Under the pieces are notes generated by a model, which saw nothing but the letters and a program-made list of their open reading frames with translations, was not told the DNA's origin and ran no database searches. From Emmonsiellopsis sp. PD_33 (Eukaryota > Ascomycota > Eurotiomycetes > Onygenales > Ajellomycetaceae), in the NCBI GenBank assembly GCA_032988165.1, contig JANTQF010000457.1, positions 1-23,739 of the forward strand: a stretch of DNA of 23,739 nt. The letters are read 5' to 3'. Positions 10,645 to 18,764 of this stretch are shown here, piece by piece. How positions within the stretch are numbered: position 1 is the first letter of the stretch; each line of letters starts with the position of its first letter. Made by a program: the position numbers and the translations under genes.

Positions 10645-10866
10645 TTATCTGTGCGATCCACCCTTAGATATACCTCTCCAACGCCCGCACTCCGTCCCCC
10701 GCATAAAGCTATTCCTCTGATATCCTCTGCTCGCGAACGTGTCACCCCGGGTCCATTTCCATGGTCCTTCCGGCTTCCTGTAGTTCGTGTTGTTGCGGCC
10801 GATGGTTCGACGTGTGAGGGCGGATGGTAGGGAAAAGGCGAGCCTGGCTGCGTAAACCATAGTCAT
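10645..10866 (-). CDS. Weak candidate: small ORF with a mitochondrial-presequence-like start
   Basis: A 73-codon frame from ATG to TAA. I do not recognise it. The first 25 residues (MTMVYAARLAFSLPSALTRR and on) contain four Arg, no acidic residues and alternate with hydrophobic ones, as a mitochondrial targeting signal would. A PEGPWKWTRGDTF stretch follows. Third codon positions in the first 55 codons are GC-rich, as in the real genes nearby. Against it: no domain, no neighbouring exon that clearly extends it, and a length easily reached by chance. It could also be part of the fhl1 upstream region only. Confidence 0.2.
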   Translation of the reverse strand: MTMVYAARLAFSLPSALTRRTIGRNNTNYRKPEGPWKWTRGDTFASRGYQRNSFMRGTECGRWRGISKGGSHR

Positions 10867-11291
10867 TTAGCTTTTGTTAGTTGGGTACAAGTAGATATTC
10901 GTCCGAGCTCTGGCAACCATGCTCTCCTGATCATTGTATGTTGAGCAGCCCTCTTCCTTGGGATGGTCCGTTGGATATGCTCGCGGCGGGAAATGTTGAG
11001 GAAGCGGACGCATTGTAGAAACTGAGATGTCCGTCAAGTAACGACACAATGCCAATGTCCCGTCCTGTCATGGGGGAGAGATCTCCAGGCAAACGGGCAG
11101 GGCGTAGTGGGAAGCCCAAGGATAGCTCGGATGTGCACCTAGATTAGTGCGGGCTAGTTGACACGTCCCGAGGCCGCCTGCCCCTCTCTCTCCGCCGCGT
11201 CCAGGGCTGCCAGACGGGAATATTATTGGAAGCGGGATCTGGGGAAGTGCGACGCTTCCAGGAATAGGAACAGCCGCGAAGGGGGCGTGGC

Positions 11292-11298
11292 TGACTCA
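11292..11298 (+). promoter_or_regulatory. Gcn4/CpcA- or AP-1-type site upstream of fhl1
   Basis: A TGACTCA heptamer lies about 190 bp before the fhl1 start codon, inside a GC-rich block. It is the known consensus for the amino-acid starvation activator Gcn4 (CpcA in Aspergillus). A seven-base match can occur by chance about once per 8 kb per strand-independent pattern, so function is unproven. Confidence 0.3.
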
Positions 11299-11486
11299 GC
11301 CGCGGCGGGCCCAAAGCAGGCAGCCAAGCGAGCAGCGCTAGTCCCAAACTAACCTAGCGGCGGCTAGCGTCTTCAGGCGCTACGGTTGCCCGCAGCCGCC
11401 AACCAGCCGCGGTCTCGACAAAATCGGCGCTTCTCTTCAACTTCACCGCTTTGAGCTGGCTGGGTTGTCTCTGCCCACTGCATGCC

Positions 11487-14400
11487 ATGTCGTCGTCTCA
11501 GACCCTGACGACGTCGCTGATGGGGCATTCGCCTCATGACGCGGCGCCAGATCGGTCTGCGTTCGATCTCGGCGACCGCCCTCGCGAGATCCCGGCCGAC
11601 ATTCCCCCAAACCTCGATGTGCCGAACAAGGCTGCTCTGGACCACATCCAGTCTGCGCAGAACACTTTCTCCGCCCTGTCGGGTACGTCTCCCCTGCTCT
11701 GCCTGGTGCATCCGTCTTTGCTGCTGACCTGCGTGGTGTGTAGATGATTACAAGAAACAGTCCGACCGCGAAAAGCAGAGCGCCGCCAGCGCCCTCCTCG
11801 CCCAACTGCTAGCCAACAAGCCCGCATCCAACGAACCCGAACACCCGCCTCCGCAGAACGACCCCCCAACCGGAGATCTACAGACGCATAACAATGCCAA
11901 CGACCAACAACAACAGGACCTGTCGGGGCTCCCTCCGCTCCCGGAGGCCAGTGCGAACCCCCCCGGCGCTATCGAGGACAATGCGATGGAAGCTGCGTGG
12001 GACATGAACCAGGTCTCAAAGTCGGATAAAGATTTGCTGGCGGAAGTTTTTCAAACGGGAAATCTCCCACACGATCTGAATATGGCCTTGGGTGCATTAC
12101 AGAGTGACAATACAAAGCTGGATTCCGAACTCGACAACATTTGCTCAGGATTGCTCCCGTTGGGAACACCGAAAACCCCCAAAGACGCCTTGGCGCAGAG
12201 TGACCTCCTCGCGGCATCCTACTTTGATGGACACTTCAGCTCGGGCCCAACTCCACGGATCGTCAACTATCCTGAACTCCCGCATACCGAAGCGGAAAAT
12301 TCCCAACTCGGATCGGAATCCGTCGCCGGATCTGAACCCCGCATTCAGGCCTTTGCCAAGCTGGAGTTCGACGACGGCCACTTTTACGTCAATACCTACT
12401 CGTTTATTCTAGGACGTGATGTTCGCGCCGCTCGTGCCGCATTCCAGCGGGAAATCCACGCCAGACAAGCAAGAGGGCAAAGCTCTAGTGGAGGAAACAA
12501 GTCCCATACCCCTAATCGGGTAAAACATGAAGGAAGTGCCATGATTGGTAGTGTTGTTAGTGACCGGGGCGGCATCATGGGCTTCGATCCTGACGTACCG
12601 CAACACTTTCCTCCTCAAGTCAGCTGGAAATCCTCGAATTCCTCCCGAGGGGAGCATGCACGCCCTACCCTACATATGTCCGCTGTCGAAGTCCCACCTA
12701 CTCCACTTGAAACGCCGGAAATAACGAAAGATTATAATGCTCTTGCGATGCAATCATTACGCTCCGGTAATGACCCTAAGCCTGTCGATACCCTTTCACT
12801 ATTGCCTTCACCAGATGCCTGTCCCACGATACCAATACACCCCCCCGCCCCAGCTAACGGCACGGTTGCCACTCACCGTGGCATTTCGCGGAAGCATGTG
12901 AAAATAGCCTATAATTTCGACCGGAATTTGTTTGAGATGGAGGTTATTGGAAGGAATGGAGCATTTATGGGTGCGGACTGGCTCGCCCCCGGTCAGGTCA
13001 GACCGCTTCACAGTGGCGACTTTATTCAAATAGGGGGCGTGCGCGTAAGGTTCGTGCTTCCAGATGTTCCAGTCGGGGAGACAGGAGCGGAGCGAGAAGA
13101 GTCACCACTGCCTGAAGAAGAGGAAGCCGTTGCTCGGACGGCTGTAGAGGAGGATACGAAACCTGCTAGCGACGCCGAGGCCGCTGATAATATGGAGACC
13201 GATGGCTCGGAAAACAGCGGCGACGATGTCCAAGCGCGGCAGAAGAAGGCTACCAATGAATCCGGGTCTAAACCAAAGGCTTCAAGCGAGCTAAGCCAAG
13301 ACGCGTCCTCTCAACCTGCCCGCCGTCGCGGACCTGGCCGTCCTCCAAAGGATGGAATCATGTCCAAACGGGAACGTGCTGAAATTGCCCGAGAACAAAA
13401 ACTGGCTGCCAAGCGCGAAGCAAATGGTGGTGTGACCCCTCCCCCATCAAGCCGTGGAAAGACCGGCAAACCTGGAAAGGAGTCTGGAGCAGAGGACCCC
13501 GCAAGTATCAAAGCAGAGAAGCGCAAATACACTAAACGCAAGAAGCCCGATGGTGTTCCTGGTGATATGGTTATGCCATCGATCGAAGGTGGTGACGTGA
13601 ACCCTGAGGTTGTACTCGAGGATACACCCAAGCCGATGCCAGTAAAGAAGCGCAAACCGTCGAAATCTCCATCTCCCGACTATCCACCAGAAAGCTTCTA
13701 CACAAACGAAGACCTCGCGAAACCTCCTTACAATTACGCTGTCTTGATTTTCGATGCTCTGACCGAATCACCTACTCCAATGACCCTGAAGCAAATATAT
13801 CGCGCTCTCAAGCTCAAATATCCGTACTTCCGGTTTAGGTGTGAAACTGAGGGCTGGACGTCAAGTGTTCGCCACAATCTCAATGGTAATGCTCATTTGT
13901 TTGAGCATGCGGAGAGAGATGGAAAGGGGTGGTCATGGAAGCTTACGCCTGGGGCGTCTGTTGACAAGGAAAAGAAGCGCCGGCCATCGCCTCCACCGCC
14001 TTCACAGCATACTTCACAGCCTCCAACCAACATTGGAAACAACCCGTCCTACTTGGCTCCAACTCCCGGTCCACCTTTCAACGCGTCTCCCCAACGCCCG
14101 ACTGAACATCATAATCCTCATCCATTCCCCTTTGCCCCAGGCAACAACCCATTCCCTATTAATGGAGGAGGCCCGCCCCCAGCACACAATAGTCCTTATT
14201 CCATACCCAACCCGCCCCAATTCCCAATCCCCAATGCATTGCGTAATAATCTTCCTCCAACTTTTGCACCTCCAACCACCTCAACTTATCGATCGCCATA
14301 TGCTTCTGCACCGCCACCAGAAATCCTACAAGCTCAGCAACAGCAACAGCAACGCCAGCCACCGCTGCAACCGCCGCTGCCGCCGCCGCCGGCACCGCCA

Positions 14401-15021
14401 TCAATACAACAGCAGCAGCAACAACCACACCCACATCCTCCCCAGTCACAACCACAGCCACAGCAATCCCAACAACAGCAAATGCCCTCCTCAGAACCCT
14501 ACAAGTTCCAAAGCCAACCACAACATGGAATGCAAAGCACAGTACCACCACCTGCAAACACAGCACCTCCGAAACCGCCATCACCTACCAATAACCCCCC
14601 ACCAAACCCTCAATACCAACCTCAACCCCAGCACCCTCCACATCCCCCACAACCCCCACCACAACCTCAACCTCAACCCCAACAATCCCACCACCACCAA
14701 CAACAACAACCATCATCAACACCACCTCAAAACCACCCCCCTCAAGCCCCTCCCCCTCCCCCCCCACCACCGCCAGAAGACCCGGACCCGGAACCCTCCT
14801 TCCTCGAACGCGCCAACCAAGCCATCGACAACTTCGAAGCAGTCCTCATGGAAGACTACGAGGATAAAGAATACATCTCCAAAGTGCTCCGGAGCGCGCG
14901 TGACCGGGTTCTAAACGGGGCCAAGGAGAGTTCGTTCCCCGGCGGCGAGCCGAAGGATGAGTCGGTTATCATTGATGCGTTGAGGGGGATTATCGGGAGT
15001 TTGAATGAGAACGAGGAGTGA
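11487..15021 (+). CDS. fhl1: FHA and forkhead domain transcription factor, Fhl1-like
   Basis: Two exons: 11487-11682 and 11744-15021 (61-bp intron), 1157 residues. Domains in order: a disordered N-terminus; an FHA domain (about 269-507) that begins AKLEFDDGHFYVNTYSFILGR, is interrupted by about 145 residues, and resumes at RGISRKHVKIAYNF with VIGRNGAFMG and GDFIQIGGVRVRFVLP; an acidic stretch; an AT-hook-like PGRPPK (596-601) and Lys/Arg-rich blocks; a forkhead domain (725-802) starting KPPYNYAVLIF and carrying WTSSVRHNLNGN and GKGWSWKL; a long Pro/Gln-rich region; and a folded-looking acidic C-terminus (1082-1157). FHA plus forkhead in this order, with those FHA strands, matches yeast Fhl1 better than Fkh1/2. 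Known yeast role: binding at ribosomal-protein gene promoters with Ifh1, under TOR and PKA control. The chosen ATG has a purine at -3; an out-of-frame ATG lies 5 nt upstream. Confidence 0.88.
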
Positions 15022-15280
15022 TTGGGAATGATTTGGTTGGTAATGAATGAAATTGCGTTTTGTTCCTTGAAGTGGGGTTGGTTTTTTATTGTTGTTGACG
15101 ACGATGGGGTAGGAAATGAATGATACAGGTGTTTTATTTTTTTTGGTTTGGTTGTATTTGTTTTGCTGGGCTGGCTGGCTGGCTTGTCTGCTTGATACCA
15201 TGATTTCTTTCCCCGCAGAAATGTCCCCTGATGGATGGATTGGCTGGTTAAATTAATGATTAATGGTTTAAATGGTCGTT

Positions 15281-15314
15281 GGCGTGGCGTGGCATGGCGT
15301 GGCATGGCATGGCG
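15281..15314. repeat. Tandem GGCGT/GGCAT pentamer repeat
   Basis: Six consecutive five-base units of the form GGCRT plus a partial seventh, about 260 bp after the fhl1 stop codon. Probably a microsatellite in the 3' UTR. Confidence 0.8.
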
Positions 15315-15995
15315 CGGTTTGGATAGTTAGTTATCGATATCCCATACATATCCCATATCATATCCCATATTTATTCCCCCCTTTACCTTACCCATACCTC
15401 CTCCTTCCCTTCATCCTTAAGGTTCTTTTTCTTTTTCTTGTCATCAAAAACATTTTATTTCATTTTATTTCATTTACCCTTTTTCAAACATATATATTAC
15501 TTACTTTCTTTTTCTTTTGATGAAAATGAAAATGAAAATGAAATGAGATAAATAAAATATGCAAGGACAGAACAAACAATCACATTCTTATTAAAAGCAA
15601 AGTGAAGTAAATAGGATATCATATCCAATCTGGGAAGAAAATTAATCAATATGTACACACTACCTACCTACCTACCTACACCACAGGCTTATTACTTACT
15701 AAATATACCCCTTTAGAAGGATTACGGTTTGGTTTGCTGTTATAAATATAGATGTTTGGGTTTGGGTTTTCTAACTATAGAGAGATATATATATAGGGAG
15801 GGTTAAGTTTGAAAGGAAGGAGTGATTATTTTTCCCCAGTTTACTTTACTTTACTATATATATATACTAATAGAACCAAATCAAAACAAATTAAATCAAA
15901 TCAAATCAAAGAAGAAGCAGAAGAAGGAAAAAAAAATTAACTTTCTCAATTTAGAACAAAAGGAAAAAAAAGGGTGAGGGAAATAAAACTGCTAA

Positions 15996-16008
15996 CCCCC
16001 CCCCCCCC
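15996..16008. repeat. Homopolymer of 13 C
   Basis: An uninterrupted C run in the fhl1-pkaR spacer. Its true length may vary between isolates or be a sequencing estimate. Confidence 0.9.
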
Positions 16009-16892
16009 TTCCTTTCCTTTGCAAACCAAAGTTAAATACATACATTACCTACAGTAACTCGAAAAAAAAATAGAATGAAGAAAGAAAGAACAAACAAATA
16101 GCAACAAAAGAAACTATCCTTAAATGCAAGCAGATAACACACACACACACAACAAAAAGATTAAAAAGAAAAAAAAACGCCTACCCCTACCCAGTCAACT
16201 GAGGGAGAACAGAAATAGAAATAGAAATAGATAGGAAGCAAGCAAGCAAAGTAAAGGGAGATGAGATGGGTAAAAAAAATTAATTCCAGCATGCTAGCAG
16301 AGCAGGGGAACTAGGTAGGTAGATAGGGAAAAGAAGATGTAACTATCCCTTGCAGGAATATATAAAAGTCTCCGGGGGAAATAATAGACTGATATTGTGG
16401 ATAGGAGGAGGAGGAGGAGGGAAGGGGTGATGGGGATAATGATGAGTCAAGTCGGTAATAAATAGGAAAAGGAGAAGCAGGCAATGAAGTGAGTAGACGG
16501 GGAGAGGCAGTGTGGGCCTCCATAGCTAAAAGAACGGATAGAAATGCATCTTGGTAGAGACGGGGGTTAGGGACATAAACATGATAACTTGTAAGGAGAC
16601 AAACCAAGTATATAACTAGCAAATCCATCTAATAAAATCCATCCATGATAAAAAGGCGAGTTTTCGAGGTAAATAAGAGGATATTTTTTTTGTTTCACCA
16701 GACTTTGCCCTTTTTTGTAAGCTTTTTGGGAAGTGCTTCGTTTTCTCCACTTTTGATTCTCTTTGATCTTTTTATTGCTGATGCTGGTGGGCTTTGTAAA
16801 CGATCGCGTGAGGTTCCGTATCGATGATCCTCGAGGGGGCTATGCAATGATGGTGGACAACGAAATAACAGAATGTTCAAAATCGTGGCCAC

Positions 16893-18095
16893 TCATTTCG
16901 ATTTCGTCAGCTTCGGGGGGGACTTGGTGTCATATTCTGCCCTGCGCATAATCTCTTCCACAGGACCCAGGAGTCTCTTAAACCCATCTCTCCCCAGCTG
17001 AGCAACCTTGACCTCCGTCTTGGCGACGACGCTGGCGGCTCTGGGTTTATCATCGAGCAAAGCCAGCTCACCAAAGTAATCGCCCCGCTTGTAGTGCTTG
17101 ACAGGGCCTTCTATTCCCTGCTTGAAGGCATCCGCTTCTCCTGATTCGAGGAGGTAGAATGTGTTCCCGGGATCCCCCTCAGCGATGATGGTGGACCCGG
17201 CCGGGTGCTTGACGGTGTCCAGAGCATCTGCGATCTTGGACCGTTCATAGGGCTTCAACGATGCAAGCAAGGGCACCTCTTCCAAGAAAGCTTCGTACAT
17301 GCGGCGTCGCTGGAAGGCGGAGTCCATGAGGATACGACGGAAGGTGACGCGATCCAAGGCCCAGAGCGTCGACTTGGGCTCTGTAGACACGACGGTGGCG
17401 GCGCGGGGGGCGTTGTACATCAAGGCCAGTTCTCCAAAGGAACCGCCCGGACCGATAGTGTTGACTTTGGAGCCCATACCCGCCGCACCGGGCTGGACCG
17501 AGCCGGCGGGGTTGATGAAGACGTCAAAGGAGCCGTCCTCGACGATGTAGAAGAAATCGCCGGCATCGCCCTGGGTGATGACCTTGATATCCTTGGCGGG
17601 GATGGGTTTCTCGACGAGGGCATCGAGCACGGTCTTGGACTGGTCGTCGTCGAGGTGGGAGAAGAGGAAGTTGTTGCTGACGGCGGTCTGCAGCCTGGCC
17701 AATTGCTCTGGGGTCTTGGGATGGAAGGGCGGGACCCACGAGTCGGAGCCGGAGTTGGAGGGGTTGAGGGATTCGGCGGAGACGGAGGTGCGGCGGCCCA
17801 GGGCGTAGTTGTTGGGGAAGCCGGACTCGGGGGCAGCGGGGGGGCGGAAGGCAGCGGGGGCGTGGTCGTCCTGGGGCAGGCCGGAGAAGGGGTTTCTGCT
17901 GAAGGGGTCAGGGCGGGTTGACGGGGGGATGAGGGCGGAGGAGGAGGAGGAGGAGGAGGAGGCGGGATAGCGGGCTTGCCTGGCATTGAAGGAGGGGTCG
18001 GTGGGGGAGGAGACGGGCTCGTCCTCCTCGTCTATCTTGGAGACGGCGGCGGGGCCACCGAAGGGGTTGGGCCCCTGGAAGAGGTTCTGAGCCAT
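16893..18095 (-). CDS. pkaR: cAMP-dependent protein kinase regulatory subunit PkaR
   Basis: A single uninterrupted frame of 400 residues. The first 95 or so are Pro/Ser-rich, with a run of eight Ser (46-53). The inhibitor site RRTSV is at 101-105; with Ser at the P position it is a type II-like, phosphorylatable site. Two cyclic-nucleotide domains follow. Domain A (about 140-262) has the phosphate-binding cassette FGELALMYNAPRAATV, with E222 and R231. Domain B (about 265-385) has FGELALLDDKPRAASV, with E343 and R352. Both Glu and Arg needed to hold cAMP are present. Known role: keeps the PKA catalytic subunit inactive until cAMP binds, so it governs carbon sensing, germination and growth. I see no amphipathic dimerisation/docking helices at the N-terminus. 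It shares a promoter region with the Crp1-like gene and converges on fhl1. Confidence 0.97.
   Translation of the reverse strand: MAQNLFQGPNPFGGPAAVSKIDEEDEPVSSPTDPSFNARQARYPASSSSSSSSALIPPSTRPDPFSRNPFSGLPQDDHAPAAFRPPAAPESGFPNNYALGRRTSVSAESLNPSNSGSDSWVPPFHPKTPEQLARLQTAVSNNFLFSHLDDDQSKTVLDALVEKPIPAKDIKVITQGDAGDFFYIVEDGSFDVFINPAGSVQPGAAGMGSKVNTIGPGGSFGELALMYNAPRAATVVSTEPKSTLWALDRVTFRRILMDSAFQRRRMYEAFLEEVPLLASLKPYERSKIADALDTVKHPAGSTIIAEGDPGNTFYLLESGEADAFKQGIEGPVKHYKRGDYFGELALLDDKPRAASVVAKTEVKVAQLGRDGFKRLLGPVEEIMRRAEYDTKSPPKLTKSK
17938..17961. repeat. GAG/CTC triplet repeat coding the PkaR serine run
   Basis: GGA/GAG triplets on the + strand read as TCC-type serine codons in pkaR. The repeat length sets the length of a poly-Ser tract in the disordered N-terminus and may vary between strains. 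Confidence 0.8.
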
Positions 18096-18228
18096 GGCGA
18101 TGGGGGGGGGGTAGGGTGTGAGAGGAGGGGATTGGGGGTTGGTGGTGGGAGGAGAGAGAGAGGAGAGAGGAGAGAAGTTGAGAAGTTGAGAAGCAAAGAC
18201 GAGAGAGAAGAGGGGCAGGGCAGCGGTG

Positions 18229-18233
18229 ATTGG
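18229..18233 (-). promoter_or_regulatory. CCAAT box upstream of pkaR
   Basis: ATTGG on the + strand reads CCAAT in pkaR orientation, at a distance (about 134 bp) usual for HAP/AnCF binding in Aspergillus promoters. Five-base matches are frequent by chance. Confidence 0.3.
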
Positions 18234-18282
18234 CGACAGACAGCAGAGTATGGGATATTCCAGCCATTAACTATTATTTAAT

Positions 18283-18314
18283 TGTTTAATTGTTTAACTG
18301 TTTAACTGTTTAAC
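18283..18314. repeat. Four 8-bp TGTTTAAY tandem repeats in the pkaR/crp1 promoter
   Basis: One TGTTTAAT unit is followed by three exact TGTTTAAC units, head to tail. The TGTTTA core resembles forkhead binding sites. Confidence 0.85.
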
Positions 18315-18764
18315 TAAATATTGCGGGGTAGCCACTCTTAGCTATTCCTGTTATAACTATTCCTGTTATTAGTATCCTACCTATCCTCAAGTTCCTGTCT
18401 ATCCCGGTGTTCCAGCAGTCTTCCAGAACACCGCCCGCATTCTAGAAACAGCCCAACCACACCGTCTATTATCCCCTTTCCTATCCCAGCTATTGATGAT
18501 TCCAGCTGAGACTGATATTGAATACCACCCAATATCCCAATTAAATATAGAATAGAATAGAATAGTGGCCGTGGTGGGGTCTCTGAACCGTGGACTGACA
18601 GCTGTTTGCCACTTGGGTTGTCTTCTTTTCTTTGCAATCCGAAATTATCCCAATCTCCAATCCTCTCCAGTCCATCCCGATCACCTCGCTGCCCAGCTGT
18701 CAATTGGCCTGCCCACCAGCAAAGAACAGAACAAGAACACGAAATACAAACAAGAAATACAACC

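Larger units (their letters stand above)
10278..11486. other. Intergenic region upstream of the Fhl1-like gene
   Basis: This 1.2-kb stretch contains the promoter of the forkhead gene, probably in the GC-rich last 350 bp (about 11140-11486), where a TGACTCA motif lies. A small frame on the minus strand (10866-10645) is treated separately as a weak candidate gene. Otherwise I see no exon, RNA gene or repeat. Confidence 0.5.
15022..16892. other. Low-complexity region between convergent fhl1 and pkaR
   Basis: No coding exon is supported over 1.87 kb. The region is built of short tandem repeats and homopolymers: GGCRT units (15281-15314), two CATTTTATTT units (about 15451-15470), GAAAAT units (about 15522-15546), TACC units (about 15661-15679), AAATC units (about 15885-15910), a run of 13 C (15996-16008), seven AC units (16137-16150), GAAATA units (about 16210-16230) and GGA units (about 16403-16420). 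AATAAA at 15551-15556 may serve fhl1. On the minus strand TTTATT at 16771-16776, about 120 bp past the pkaR stop, may serve pkaR. The sequence is as expected for long fungal 3' UTRs and unconstrained spacer. Confidence 0.6.
18096..18764. promoter_or_regulatory. Shared divergent promoter of pkaR and the Crp1-like gene
   Basis: These 669 bp lie between start codons pointing apart. On the pkaR side there is a G10 run (18102-18111), a purine-rich + strand (CT-rich leader in the pkaR sense) at about 18112-18200, and ATTGG at 18229-18233, which is a CCAAT box in pkaR orientation 134 bp before its ATG. Further on are four 8-bp TGTTTAAY repeats (18283-18314), a direct repeat of CTATTCCTGTTAT (about 18345-18371), and three AATAG units near 18550-18564. 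No coding exon is supported. Confidence 0.6.

Noticed and set aside
13841..14914. Open frame of 357 codons inside fhl1 in another frame
   Set aside because: It lies within the Pro/Gln-rich coding region and arises from CAA/CCA/CAC repeats read out of frame; its His/Asn/Pro-rich product has no domain.
15661..15679. TACC repeats as part of a CRISPR-like or structured array
   Set aside because: A plain four-base microsatellite without spacers.
16443..16449. TGAGTCA motif
   Set aside because: It matches AP-1/Gcn4 but lies between the 3' ends of two convergent genes, not in a promoter.
17205..17921. 238-codon open frame antisense to pkaR
   Set aside because: Shadow of the GC-rich pkaR frame; Gly/Glu/Val-rich without a domain.
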